Positions 34,376 through 43,556 of a DNA stretch of 64,000 bases are shown piece after piece. Position 1 is the first letter of the stretch; every line of letters begins with the position of its first letter. The stretch lies in assembly GCF_014836945.1 (NCBI RefSeq), contig NZ_JACSPX010000001.1:1075500-1139499 (forward strand). Reading direction: 5' to 3'. A program made the translations under genes and the position numbers. Below the pieces are notes generated by a model. That model was not told the origin of the DNA. It worked only from the letters and a program-made list of their open reading frames with translations, and made no database searches. Source of the stretch: Microbacterium commune (GTDB lineage Bacteria; Actinomycetota; Actinomycetes; Actinomycetales; Microbacteriaceae).

Positions 34376-35329
34376 GTGACAGCACAGGCGAACGTTCCGG
34401 ATTTCGATGACGAGTTGATGCTGCGCGTCGCGCGCGCCTACTATCTCGACGATCGCTCCAAGGTGCAGATCGCAGCGGAGACCGGGCTGTCCCGCTGGCA
34501 GGTGGCGCGGCTGATCGCGTCTGCCCGAGCGCGCGGGTTCGTGCGAATCGAGGTGGGAGATCCCAGCGAGGAGAACGACGAGCTGGGTCGCCGCTTGGCC
34601 GCTCGGCTACGACTCAAGTCAGCGACAGTGATCTCACGCAGCGACGACTCGACGCACATGCCGACCATCGACGGGATCGGGCGAGCGCTGGCGTCGCTGC
34701 TGTCAGAGGAGATCCAGGCCGGACAAACCATCGGACTCACGTGGAGCCGAGCCATCGAGGCCATGACCCACCACCTCACCCGCCTCGCTCCGTGTGACGT
34801 GGTGCAGATCGCCGGCGCGCTCACCCTGCCAGGTGATCGCCTGGGTTCGGTGGAGGTGATCCGTCAGGTCGCTCGCATCGCCGAGGGCACCGCCCATCCC
34901 ATGTACGCGCCGTTGTTCGTCGGTGATCTGGACGCGGCGGCCGCTCTGCGACAGCAGCCCGAGATCGCGGAGTGCCTCGCTCGAGTCTCGAACCTCGACG
35001 TCGCCGTGCTCTCCATCGGCACCTGGGAGGAGACCGGGTCTGCCCTGTATCCGATCGTCCCGCGGAAGATGGCGAATGCCGCGCGGCAGGCGGGCGCTGT
35101 GGGCGAAGTCTCCGGACGCCTGTTCGACGCGGACGGGCGACCGGTAAGCCACGACATCGACGACAGGGTTATCGGCGCCACCATCGACTCACTGCGCGAC
35201 GTGCCGCACATCATCGCCACCTCTTATGGTGGGCACCGGGCCGCGGCGACGATCGCCGCCGCCAAATCCGGGCTGATCGATGTGCTCATCGCCGACGAGC
35301 TGCTCGCCCGCGCGATCCTCGCCGACTGA
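34376..35329 (+). CDS. SorC/DeoR-type sugar-binding transcriptional regulator
   Basis: The 317-residue protein has an N-terminal sigma-70-region-4-like helix-turn-helix (AYYLDDRSKVQIAAETGLSR, then WQVARLIASARARGFVRI) and a large SorC effector domain (TIGLTWSRAIEAM, VVQIAGAL, VLSIGTWEETGSALYP). These bind a phosphorylated sugar. The GTG at 34376 is chosen because GGAGG lies 8 bases before it; an ATG at 34334 lacks a site and lies inside an operator palindrome. It is divergent from the transporter-sulfatase-dehydrogenase-kinase operon and is its likely regulator, sensing the kinase product or a downstream sugar phosphate. Confidence 0.88.
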   Translation: MTAQANVPDFDDELMLRVARAYYLDDRSKVQIAAETGLSRWQVARLIASARARGFVRIEVGDPSEENDELGRRLAARLRLKSATVISRSDDSTHMPTIDGIGRALASLLSEEIQAGQTIGLTWSRAIEAMTHHLTRLAPCDVVQIAGALTLPGDRLGSVEVIRQVARIAEGTAHPMYAPLFVGDLDAAAALRQQPEIAECLARVSNLDVAVLSIGTWEETGSALYPIVPRKMANAARQAGAVGEVSGRLFDADGRPVSHDIDDRVIGATIDSLRDVPHIIATSYGGHRAAATIAAAKSGLIDVLIADELLARAILAD

Positions 35330-35415
35330 CATTCCTCCACCGCCCGACTGGCGGGTATCCCGTGCTCGTGCGCGAGAAGCGCACAGATGTCGCACCCCTT
35401 CCCTACGCTGACCTC

Positions 35416-36783
35416 ATGACCCGGTACCGCCTGCGCGTCGCCCTCGTCGACAGCGAACCCGAGATCTGGCGCGAGTTCGACGTCGACGGGCGGATGCCCC
35501 TTCGCATGCTGCACATCGCCCTGCAGACGATAATGGGCTGGCGCGAATCGCACCTGCACGCGTTCAGCGACACCGATCCCGACCGGCCGTCCCCGAAAGG
35601 GCGGCGCTGGGAGTCGCCCGACTTCGCGAGCGACGACGGCGCCCTGTCGGAAGACGCGGCCACCGTCGATCAGGTTCTCTCGAACCTCGACACCCTCTGG
35701 TACGAGTACGACTTCGGCGACGGGTGGGTGCACCGCCTCGACGTCGTCGACCGCCAGCCGGATGCCCCGCTGCTCGCACCGGTGGTGCTGCTCGACGGCG
35801 CGAACCGCGGCCCGTTCGAAGACGCGGGCGGTATCCACGGCTACGCGGAGAAGCTCGCCACGCTGGCCGATCCGCAGCATCCGGAGCACCGCGAGATCAC
35901 CGACTGGCTGCGCGCGACCGTCGGCCCGTGGGCCCCGCGCTCGCCCGGCGCGTTCGACCTGGTCGGCGTGCAGAGCGAGCTGAATCTGATGTTCAACCCG
36001 CAGGGCTCTGGCCTCTCGCCGTACGACATGTCGGGTCTGGTGAAGAGCGACGAGATGCGCCGCCCGGGCGACGTCACCGACGAGTCGCCGATCGTCGAAC
36101 TGGCGGCGCAGCTGCCGCCGCCGATCCGCTCCGAGCTGCGCCAGCACCTGCACCTCACCGGGGTGCTCGAGCCACTCGAGCTCGACGACGAGACCGCAGC
36201 GCGCATCGTGCGCCCCTTCGCCTGGCTGATGGATACCGTCGGCGCCGACGGCCTCGCGCTCACCGCCGCGGGATGGATGCCACCAGCCACCGTCCTCGCC
36301 GGGATGACCGAGCTGGGCCTGCTCGACGACTGGATCGGTGCGGGCAACCGCGAAGACCTCACGCCGCCGATCGCCGAGCTGCGGGACGCCGCCCAGCGCC
36401 TGGGGCTGATGCGGGTGCAGAAGGGGCGCCTGCTGCTCAGCGCCGCGGCGAAGAAGGCGCTCGGCGACGCTCGTGCCCAGCTGCAGCTGATCGCCCGTGG
36501 CCTGTACCGCAAGCTCAGCGATGCCGAGTCCGATGCTGCCACCCTGCTGTTGCTCGCCGTCGCCGACGGCACACCGCCCGGCGAGCGCTGGCACGCCATC
36601 GCGTTCGGGCTCGAGGTGTGCGGCTGGCAGTCATCCACCCGCCGCGCGTTCACCGAGCGCGACATCGCGCACGTCACCTTCCACCCGCAACGGGTGCTCG
36701 ATCTGATCGGCGACTCGCTGCGCCGGCATCCGGCGAGCGCCGACGACGATCTGCGACTGTTCGCGCGCGCGGCGCTGCGGTGA
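35416..36783 (+). CDS. Plasmid pRiA4b Orf3-like protein with extra C-terminal domain
   Basis: The 455-residue protein has an N-terminal IS1096 TnpR/pRiA4b Orf3 domain (RYRLRVALVDSEPEIWREFD, then LQTIMGWRESHLHAFSD, WYEYDFGDGWVHRLDVVDRQ, DLVGVQSELN) spanning residues 1-190. A helical C-terminal part (GWMPPATVLAGMTELGLLDD, RLGLMRVQKGRLLLSAAAKK) is also seen in the protein at 13368. The Orf3 family is associated with mobile elements but has no proven activity. TACGCT ends 6 bases before the ATG, so it is leaderless. It is not coupled to its neighbours. Confidence 0.82.
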   Translation: MTRYRLRVALVDSEPEIWREFDVDGRMPLRMLHIALQTIMGWRESHLHAFSDTDPDRPSPKGRRWESPDFASDDGALSEDAATVDQVLSNLDTLWYEYDFGDGWVHRLDVVDRQPDAPLLAPVVLLDGANRGPFEDAGGIHGYAEKLATLADPQHPEHREITDWLRATVGPWAPRSPGAFDLVGVQSELNLMFNPQGSGLSPYDMSGLVKSDEMRRPGDVTDESPIVELAAQLPPPIRSELRQHLHLTGVLEPLELDDETAARIVRPFAWLMDTVGADGLALTAAGWMPPATVLAGMTELGLLDDWIGAGNREDLTPPIAELRDAAQRLGLMRVQKGRLLLSAAAKKALGDARAQLQLIARGLYRKLSDAESDAATLLLLAVADGTPPGERWHAIAFGLEVCGWQSSTRRAFTERDIAHVTFHPQRVLDLIGDSLRRHPASADDDLRLFARAALR

Positions 36784-36911
36784 GGGCCATCGGCCGGCGC
36801 GAAGCCTGATCTCGCCACCCACGCGCTTCCCCCCTCACCTGCAGCACTCAGGCGCGCGTGATTCTGCCGTGGCCGTACCTGACGGCGGGGATCGTCGCTA
36901 CAGTGTCGCTC

Positions 36912-37496
36912 GTGACCAGCTTCTCGAAACGAGATCTCCCGGCAGCGCTCACGCTCATCGAGCCCGACCTCGCGAGCCGACTCACGCCCGAAGACGTCAA
37001 GGCGCTGTTCGCCGAAGCCCGTGCGCTGCCCATCGAGGGCATCATCGTAGAACCGGCCCCTCTGCACTCATACTGGCGCGGCGATTCCCCTGTCTTGGAG
37101 ATGGTCACGCCCGACGAGCGGTGGCACATCAACACCACCGAACTCCGCAAGGACGCGCTCTGGCAGCTGCTGGTCGGCCTCGCATCGATCTTGACCGGTC
37201 AGGCATTTCTGCCTCTGGCTGCCGCGGTCGGACAGTTGCGCGGCGTCCTGCAGAAGTTCACGCGCATGGCGCCGGACGAAGGGGATGTCGCGGGCACGCT
37301 CGTGCGACTGTCGCGGGAACTCGGCGGGCCCGTGCCTCGTGCGCGTCTGGAAGCGGCATACCGGTACGACCCTGACCGCGACGGGCCGATGGAAGATGGC
37401 TCCCAGCCCATTGACGCTCCCGCCGTCATCGATCGACTGATCGACAAGAAGGTCATCGTCCGCGCGGCCGACGGCTCGTTGACCATCCCGTTCTGA
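36912..37496 (+). CDS. Hypothetical protein, 194 residues
   Basis: The protein is not recognised. It starts with a mixed alpha/beta segment (TSFSKRDLPAALTLIEPDLA, SRLTPEDVKALFAEARALPI) and has a hydrophobic stretch LLVGLASILTGQAFLPLAAA near residue 100. It ends with a small winged-helix-like segment (AVIDRLIDKKVIVRAADGSL). The GTG at 36912 is preferred because TACAGT ends 7 bases before it; a longer frame opens at 36858. It is a single gene between the Orf3-like gene and uvrA2. Confidence 0.55.
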   Translation: MTSFSKRDLPAALTLIEPDLASRLTPEDVKALFAEARALPIEGIIVEPAPLHSYWRGDSPVLEMVTPDERWHINTTELRKDALWQLLVGLASILTGQAFLPLAAAVGQLRGVLQKFTRMAPDEGDVAGTLVRLSRELGGPVPRARLEAAYRYDPDRDGPMEDGSQPIDAPAVIDRLIDKKVIVRAADGSLTIPF

Positions 37497-37539
37497 CGGC
37501 TCAACGCCGCGCTGATCCCCGGTCACTAGACTCGTCCGG

Positions 37540-40080
37540 ATGCTCGACACGTCACCGGCCGCCGATCCGTTCGTCCGCGTCCGCGGCGCCCACGAGAACA
37601 ATCTCCGCGGCGTCGACGTCGACATGCCGCGCGACCGCATCGTCGCCTTCACCGGCGTCTCGGGCTCGGGCAAGTCGTCGCTCGCGTTCGGTACGATCTT
37701 CACCGAGGCACAGCGCCGCTACCTCGAATCCGTCGCCCCGTACGCGCGGCGGCTGATCCAGCAGGGCCACGACCCGCACGTCGACTCGATCACCGGACTG
37801 CCGCCCGCGGTCGCGCTGCAGCAGCGGCGCGGCGCACCCAGCTCGCGCTCCAGCGTCGGCACGGTCACCACGCTGTCGAACTCGCTGCGCATGCTGCTCT
37901 CGCGCGCCGGAACCTACCCTGAAGGCGTCACCGAGCGCCTCGACTCCGACGCCTTCTCGCCCAACACGGCCGCCGGCGCCTGCCCGCGCTGCCACGGCGT
38001 GGGCGTCGTGCACGACGTCACCGAGGATTCGCTCGTGCCCGACCCGTCGCTCAGCATCCGCGACGGCGCGATCGCCGCCTGGCCGGGCGCCTGGCAGGGC
38101 AAGAATCTGCGCGACATCGCCATCACGCTCGGCTACGACGTCGACCGCCCCTGGCGCGACCTGCCGCGCGCTGACCGCGACTGGCTGCTGTTCACCGATG
38201 AGCAGCCGGTCGTGCAGATCATCCCGCAACGCGACCGCATCGAGAAGCCCTACAACGGCCGCTTCTGGAGCGCGAAGAAGTACGTCTTCCACACCCTCGC
38301 CGACTCGCAGAGCGCGATGATGCGCGCCAAGGTGCTGCGCTTCATGCGCTCCGGCCCGTGCCCGCTGTGCCACGGCACCGGCCTGCGCCGTGAAGCGCTC
38401 GCGGTGACCTTCGCGGGGCGCTCGATCGCCGAGCTGAACGCCCTGCCGATGACCGAGCTGGCCGAGGTGCTGCGCCCCACCACCGAGATCACCGACCCCG
38501 GCGCGGCGCTGCCCACCGCGGCCAGCGGCGAGCGCACCGAGGTGGCCGTCGCGATCGCCGTCGACCTTCGCGCCCGCATCGGGGTGCTCTGCGACCTGGG
38601 CCTCGGCTACCTCGGCCTCGGCCGGGTGACCACCACCCTCTCGCCCGGCGAGATGCAGCGCCTGCGCCTGGCCACCCAGCTGCGGTCGGGACTGTTCGGC
38701 GTCGTCTACGTGCTCGACGAGCCCTCGGCAGGCCTGCACCCCGCCGACGCCGAGCCGCTGCTCGAGGTGCTCGAGCAGCTCAAACGCTCGGGCAACTCGG
38801 TGTTCGTCGTCGAGCACAACATGGACGTCGTCCGCCGCGCTGACTGGATCGTCGACGTCGGCCCCGCCGCCGGTGAGGGCGGCGGCGAGGTGCTCTACAG
38901 CGGCCCCGTCGACGGTCTCGAGAAGGTGGATGCCAGCCTCACCCGCCCCTTCCTCTTCCCCTCCGCGCAGGGCGAGCACGCAGCCCCGCGCGAGCGCCGC
39001 GACGCGGCCGGGTGGCTGCGGGTCGACGGCATCCGGCTGCACAACCTCGACGACGTCGACGTCGCCGTCCCGCTGCAGACGCTCGTCGCCGTGACCGGCG
39101 TCTCGGGCTCGGGCAAGTCGACCCTCGTCAGCCGGGTGCTGCACGAGGTGGTGCGCGATCACCTGCATCCGGATGCCGAGGCCGCCGACCCCACAGAAGA
39201 CGAGACCGACTCCGATGAACCGGGGATCGCCGAGGCGACCGCACCGTCCGACATCGACGTGCTCACCGTGCGATCGACCGACGGGCTCGAGCTCGTCGAC
39301 CGGCTCGTGCGGGTCGACCAGAAGCCCATCGGCCGCACGCCGCGCTCGAACCTCGCCACCTACACCGGGCTGTTCGACGCGGTGCGCACGGCGTTCGCGC
39401 GCACCGACCTCGCCCGCGAACGCGGGTACTCGGCCGGTCGGTTCTCGTTCAACGTGCCCGGCGGACGCTGCGAGACCTGCCAGGGCGAGGGATTCGTCGC
39501 CGTCGAGCTGCTGTTCCTGCCCGGCAGCTACGGCCGCTGCCCCACCTGCCACGGCGCCCGGTACAACGACGAGACACTCGAGGTGCGCTGGCACGGGCAC
39601 TCCATCGCCGACGTGCTCGCCCTCACGGTCGCGCAGGCATCCGAGGTGCTCGCTGAGATCCCCGCGGCGGCGCGCAGCCTGCGCGCGCTGCTCGACGTCG
39701 GTCTCGGATACCTGCGCCTCGGCCAGCCTGCCACCGAGCTGTCGGGCGGCGAGGCGCAGCGCATCAAGCTCGCCACCGAGCTGCAGCGGGTGCGCCGCGG
39801 ACGCACCCTATACCTGCTCGACGAGCCGACGACCGGACTGCACCCCGCCGACGTGCGCCTGCTGCTCGCGCAGCTGCACGCCCTCGTCGACGCGGGCGAC
39901 ACGGTGGTCGTGGTCGAACACGACATGAACGTCGTCGCCGACGCCGACTGGGTCGTCGACCTCGGGCCGTCCGGCGGCGACGCGGGCGGGCGGATCGTCG
40001 CGACCGGAACCCCGGATGCCGTCGCCGCAGCGTCCGGGAGTCGCACGGCTCCCTATCTTGCGGCCGCGCTCGCGCGCTGA
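37540..40080 (+). CDS. UvrA2-like ABC excinuclease ATPase
   Basis: The 846-residue protein has two ABC ATPase halves: Walker [10 protein letters not shown] near residue 42 and GVSGSGKST near 530. The signature motifs are [15 protein letters not shown] and [15 protein letters not shown], with Walker [14 protein letters not shown] and [13 protein letters not shown]. Zinc-binding cysteine pairs are also present (CPRCHG, CPLCHG, CETCQG, CPTCHG). It is about 100 residues shorter than UvrA1 and appears to lack most of the UvrB-binding region, the class II pattern linked to drug resistance and DNA-damage tolerance. TAGACT lies 7 bases before the ATG, suggesting leaderless transcription. Confidence 0.88.
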   Translation: MLDTSPAADPFVRVRGAHENNLRGVDVDMPRDRIVAFTGVSGSGKSSLAFGTIFTEAQRRYLESVAPYARRLIQQGHDPHVDSITGLPPAVALQQRRGAPSSRSSVGTVTTLSNSLRMLLSRAGTYPEGVTERLDSDAFSPNTAAGACPRCHGVGVVHDVTEDSLVPDPSLSIRDGAIAAWPGAWQGKNLRDIAITLGYDVDRPWRDLPRADRDWLLFTDEQPVVQIIPQRDRIEKPYNGRFWSAKKYVFHTLADSQSAMMRAKVLRFMRSGPCPLCHGTGLRREALAVTFAGRSIAELNALPMTELAEVLRPTTEITDPGAALPTAASGERTEVAVAIAVDLRARIGVLCDLGLGYLGLGRVTTTLSPGEMQRLRLATQLRSGLFGVVYVLDEPSAGLHPADAEPLLEVLEQLKRSGNSVFVVEHNMDVVRRADWIVDVGPAAGEGGGEVLYSGPVDGLEKVDASLTRPFLFPSAQGEHAAPRERRDAAGWLRVDGIRLHNLDDVDVAVPLQTLVAVTGVSGSGKSTLVSRVLHEVVRDHLHPDAEAADPTEDETDSDEPGIAEATAPSDIDVLTVRSTDGLELVDRLVRVDQKPIGRTPRSNLATYTGLFDAVRTAFARTDLARERGYSAGRFSFNVPGGRCETCQGEGFVAVELLFLPGSYGRCPTCHGARYNDETLEVRWHGHSIADVLALTVAQASEVLAEIPAAARSLRALLDVGLGYLRLGQPATELSGGEAQRIKLATELQRVRRGRTLYLLDEPTTGLHPADVRLLLAQLHALVDAGDTVVVVEHDMNVVADADWVVDLGPSGGDAGGRIVATGTPDAVAAASGSRTAPYLAAALAR

Positions 40081-40114
40081 GCCCACGCCCGGCATCCGGT
40101 GGCAGGATGCCGGT

Positions 40115-40450
40115 ATGGCCGAATCCCGCACCGTCGTCATCCACGTCACCGCCGACCCCGCTGACGTCGCGCGTTCGATCAACTCGGCGCGCATCCTGCA
40201 CAAGGGCCGGCCCGAGCACCGCATCCGGATCATCGTCAACGGGCCGGCGATCACCGGCGTCACGCGCGGCGCCGACGCCCTCGCGATCGACAGCCTGCCT
40301 GAAGGCGCCGCGATCGAGGCGTGCGAGGGCGGCATGCGCGCACACGAGATCACCGAAGACGACCTGCAGCCCGGCATCCGCACCGTCGCCGCCGCGATCG
40401 TCGCCCTGACCGACGCCCAGTTCGAGGGCGCGGCGTACATCCGGCTCTGA
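40115..40450 (+). CDS. DsrE/DsrF-like family protein
   Basis: The 111-residue protein has a DsrE-like fold: alternating strands and helices VVIHVTADPADVARSINSAR, HRIRIIVNGPAITGVTRGAD, IEACEGGMRAHEITEDDL and the terminal TVAAAIVALTDAQFEGAAYI. DsrE-like proteins relay sulfur or bind small ligands; one Cys (EACEGG) corresponds to the usual active position. The gene follows uvrA2 by 34 bases and may share its transcript, but no functional tie is evident. Its stop is 21 bases from the convergent four-gene operon. Confidence 0.75.
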   Translation: MAESRTVVIHVTADPADVARSINSARILHKGRPEHRIRIIVNGPAITGVTRGADALAIDSLPEGAAIEACEGGMRAHEITEDDLQPGIRTVAAAIVALTDAQFEGAAYIRL

Positions 40451-40471
40451 GCCGCCACCGGCCCGGCGCGG

Positions 40472-41794
40472 TCACGCGGAGGCGGGCACCACCTCAGCGA
40501 GATGACTCGGCAGACGAGCGACGAACTGGTCGGCCATCTCGATCGGGTCCTTGTAGTCGACGAGCTCCGAGATCAGCGGACCGACCGACTGACGCTCGGC
40601 GCGCTCTCTCCACTCCTCCACGAAGTCGATGACGGCCGGCATCCGATTCGTGTTGCCTGAGAGCCACAGCACTGTCGGTGCGTCGGGCGAATCGCTCTCG
40701 TAGAACGCGATGCCCTGGCCTGCACGGCTGATCCGCAGCGCCCCGATCCCCACTCCGCGGAGCGGCTCCGCGGTCGCGTAGCGGACGTTCCGGGAGATGT
40801 CGTCCGCATTCCGTCCCGTCAGGCGTGCCGCGAACTGCGAGATGAAGCTCTGCACGCCCGGGTCCTTTCGGTGGATCTGCTTCGGTCCCTCGGACGGAGG
40901 CCGAGGGACCGAAGCAAGCGGCGAGAATTCGCTCTCCCAATTCGCCGTCCGCGCCGCCTCGGCCGGCGGGATGCTGCGGCTGAGCCGGCCTCCGCCGTCG
41001 CGCCACCACTGCGCGCCGTCGAGAGTGAAGCGCAGCAGCTGAACCTCGTAGTAGGGACGCTTCTGACCGTCCACCGTGATCGGCAGATGCACGCCGAGCA
41101 CGTGCGAGGTCAGCGGCGCCCGCGGCCGGTCGTCATCCGGCAGATCGACCCGCAGGTGGCCGCTCGTGTCGACGGCCACTGCTGCGGCCCAATCGCTGCT
41201 CGGTTCCGACCCGGGCGTCGGTGACATGGCCTCGCCGCGGTCCTCGGCATGAGCGCGGTTGATGGGCAGAAACCATGTGCCGGGAGGGATGACCGCTTCT
41301 CGATTGCGCAGTTCGAGAGGGGATTCGCCATTTTTCACGGTGACCACCAGGTCGACATCGCGCACCAATGTCGAACCGTTGTTGATGACCACCACGCCCA
41401 GATAGCTCCCCTGCTGATCGGAGTGAGCGGTTTCCGCGACCCAGGCAGTCACCTGTTCAGCGCGAGCGCGATCCGCGACCTCGACGTTCGCCTCCCGCTC
41501 GGCGACGACATGCCGTCGCTGCCCGAGCGCCACTGAGATGGTCACGACCAGCACGAGGGTGTTGAGTATGGGGCCGAGCAGACCTCCGAAGGTGTCGCCG
41601 ACGGCGCCGAGGGGAACGGTTTCCTCGATGGCCGGGGGCAGCGGCAGACCGGCGAGAGTGTGCAGGCCGATCCACACCAGCACGACCAGCGACCAGACCA
41701 GCATCGCCGCGACGGGAGGCAGCAGCACCACCAGCCCCCAGAACCACGGGCGACGCCACCAGGCCGAGCCCCCGTCGACCGAACGCCCCCTCAC
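40472..41794 (-). CDS. Membrane-anchored protein, fourth gene of an unknown nuclease operon
   Basis: The 440-residue protein has two N-terminal transmembrane helices (WFWGLVVLLPPVAAMLVWSL, then LGPILNTLVLVVTISVALGQ) and a long soluble region. The latter starts with a charged helix (RRHVVAEREANVEVADRARA) and a beta-rich part (GVVVINNGSTLVRDVDLVVT), with a final alpha/beta segment from ~310. I recognise no family. Its start overlaps the PD-(D/E)xK nuclease stop by 4 bases, so the two are translationally coupled. A membrane effector or anchor working with that nuclease is one reading, based only on context. Confidence 0.75.
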   Translation of the reverse strand: MRGRSVDGGSAWWRRPWFWGLVVLLPPVAAMLVWSLVVLVWIGLHTLAGLPLPPAIEETVPLGAVGDTFGGLLGPILNTLVLVVTISVALGQRRHVVAEREANVEVADRARAEQVTAWVAETAHSDQQGSYLGVVVINNGSTLVRDVDLVVTVKNGESPLELRNREAVIPPGTWFLPINRAHAEDRGEAMSPTPGSEPSSDWAAAVAVDTSGHLRVDLPDDDRPRAPLTSHVLGVHLPITVDGQKRPYYEVQLLRFTLDGAQWWRDGGGRLSRSIPPAEAARTANWESEFSPLASVPRPPSEGPKQIHRKDPGVQSFISQFAARLTGRNADDISRNVRYATAEPLRGVGIGALRISRAGQGIAFYESDSPDAPTVLWLSGNTNRMPAVIDFVEEWRERAERQSVGPLISELVDYKDPIEMADQFVARLPSHLAEVVPASA

Positions 41795-43263
41795 GAGGCG
41801 TCCTCGATCGGGTAGACCTGGGGATCGCCCGTCTGCTGGAAGTGACGGATGACAGGCAGGTGAGCGATCACACCGACCCGGCCCGGACGCCGATGCCCGA
41901 GGTTCCAGTGCACGCGGTATCGCTTGCCGTCGTCGAAGGTGATGGCTCCGATGCGGTCGCGCATGTCGATCTCCTTGGCCTTATGGCGCCTCTCGTCGGA
42001 CGGGCTATAGGGGTGATGGTCCGGGTCGTACAGCAGCGCCGTGCCGTCGTACGGATTGGCGGGATCGGGGAGGATCACGGTGCCGACGACCGCACCGAAC
42101 TTCTCCTCGAACTCGTCGATCGATGTGATCCTGTGCTCGACGACGAAAGCCTGCGCGATCTTCTGCAGCATCTCCGTCTTCGAGAACCTGCCGTTGCGCT
42201 TGTCACCCCAGTGGAACTTCGACGTGTCGTTCGCGAAGGAGCTCGGCCGGCTCTGCCAGACGTGGGCGACGAGGCGTCGCAGTTCGATCTCCGTGATCCG
42301 GCGTCCGAGCTCTTGATCGAGGTGCGCACGCAGCTCTTCAGGGTCGATCTTCTTCGTGCGGGCGGCCTTGAAGTACTGCTTGTCACCGGCGCGCGTGTCC
42401 TCGGCGTTGACCACACCCATCTGCTGGGCCACCGAAGCGAGCTCCGCGCCGAGATCGGGGTACTCCTCGAAGGCGTGCGTGATCTGCTCGCCGAGCCTTC
42501 TGTCGAATCGGCGGTGGATCGTGCGGCGGAAGTCGAGCACGATCTTCGCCGCGTCTGCGTCACCCCGATCGGTGAGCAGCTGGATCACCTCATCGAGCAG
42601 CCCCTCGAGCTGCTCGTAGGTGACGGTGCGGAACTCCGGATCCTCTGCGTGCTCGTCCTGACGGGGCGTGAGGTAGACGAAGTGGCGGCCGGCATCGTCG
42701 ATGCCGCGGTAGTCGCCGGTGTCGGTCCTCCATCGGCGGATCTGCTTGCGCAGGCGAGCAGCCTGCGCCGGCTCGAGGTCCGCTGATGCCACCGACTGCT
42801 CCATGCTCTCGAAATCACCGCGGATGACCCAGTTGTACCAGGTGGTCTGCGCTGTCAGCAGTCCGCTGCGGGTGTGCTCGCTCGTGTCGGTCTTGTTCTC
42901 GATCACCAGGGTGCGCACCGGCATCCCCTCCTCGTCGTAGTCGACGAGGAGGACGTCGATGTTGCGCCACTCCCTCGGGTGCACGCGGGCGCGCTCGGAG
43001 ATCTCCGGCGCACCCTCGCCGAGGGCCGTCTGCACGAAGCGGGAGGCGAAGAACGTGCCCAGTCCGTGGTCCTCCTGCGGGTCGAGCAGCCAGCCCACCA
43101 TCTTGCTGTACCGGGTCTCACCCGCGCTCGCGCCGTAGTCGACGATGTCCCAGAAATTGGGCACCGGACGCAGGATCTCGCCGACCAGACGACTGCTGTC
43201 GCCGGTGATGAGATCTGCGAGTACCCGTGCGATGACGGTGTCATCCTGATTGAAGCTGCTCAT
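41791..43263 (-). CDS. PD-(D/E)xK nuclease family protein
   Basis: The 490-residue protein has a PD-(D/E)xK nuclease at its N-terminus. YSKMVGWLLDPQEDHGLGTF (residues 52-71) precedes NIDVLLVDYD (Asp103) and LVIENKTDTSEHT (Glu122-Asn-Lys124), the catalytic set of the PDDEXK_4 type. The remaining 300 residues are mostly helical with a terminal beta segment (RYRVHWNLGHRRPGRVGVIA). Free-standing members of this type are common in defence islands. It is third in a four-gene operon whose joints are 1- and 4-base overlaps, and it is the only enzyme there. Confidence 0.8.
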   Translation of the reverse strand: MSSFNQDDTVIARVLADLITGDSSRLVGEILRPVPNFWDIVDYGASAGETRYSKMVGWLLDPQEDHGLGTFFASRFVQTALGEGAPEISERARVHPREWRNIDVLLVDYDEEGMPVRTLVIENKTDTSEHTRSGLLTAQTTWYNWVIRGDFESMEQSVASADLEPAQAARLRKQIRRWRTDTGDYRGIDDAGRHFVYLTPRQDEHAEDPEFRTVTYEQLEGLLDEVIQLLTDRGDADAAKIVLDFRRTIHRRFDRRLGEQITHAFEEYPDLGAELASVAQQMGVVNAEDTRAGDKQYFKAARTKKIDPEELRAHLDQELGRRITEIELRRLVAHVWQSRPSSFANDTSKFHWGDKRNGRFSKTEMLQKIAQAFVVEHRITSIDEFEEKFGAVVGTVILPDPANPYDGTALLYDPDHHPYSPSDERRHKAKEIDMRDRIGAITFDDGKRYRVHWNLGHRRPGRVGVIAHLPVIRHFQQTGDPQVYPIEDAS

Positions 43264-43556
43264 GCAACCCTCCCGTAGTGCGAAACATGATGAGAAGCGG
43301 GCGCAGCGCAGTCGTGCAGATGCACCTCGGTGAGTCGCGCGAGTTCCAGCGCGTAGTGGCGTCCGCAGTAGACCTGAACCTCGGGCTCGAGCGGCTCGTC
43401 GTCTTCTCCGACGTGGCTGCCCCGCCCGATGCGGTACTCCGGCGCGGTGGTGCAGACGCTCTCATCCCATGCGCACCCGCGTGGACGGTCCTCACCGTCG
43501 CTGTCGTCGATGTCGATGTCGATGACGTCGTCTTCCACGCTTGACCTCGTGGCCAT
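43260..43556 (-). CDS. Small acidic Cys/His protein in the nuclease operon
   Basis: The 98-residue protein has a very acidic start (SVEDDVIDIDIDDSDGEDRP), then RGCAWDESVCTTAPEYRIGR, VYCGRHYALELARL and HLHDCAAPASHHVSHYG. The ordered cysteines and histidines suggest a small zinc domain. It begins at an ATG sharing one base with the preceding stop and overlaps the nuclease start by 4 bases. Its size and charge would suit a regulator or inhibitor of the nuclease, but nothing in the sequence proves that. Confidence 0.6.
   Translation of the reverse strand: MATRSSVEDDVIDIDIDDSDGEDRPRGCAWDESVCTTAPEYRIGRGSHVGEDDEPLEPEVQVYCGRHYALELARLTEVHLHDCAAPASHHVSHYGRVA

Noticed and set aside
37552..39600. 682-codon open frame antisense to uvrA2
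   Set aside because: The plus strand has both ABC ATPase halves and the zinc motifs intact; the minus frame resembles no protein.
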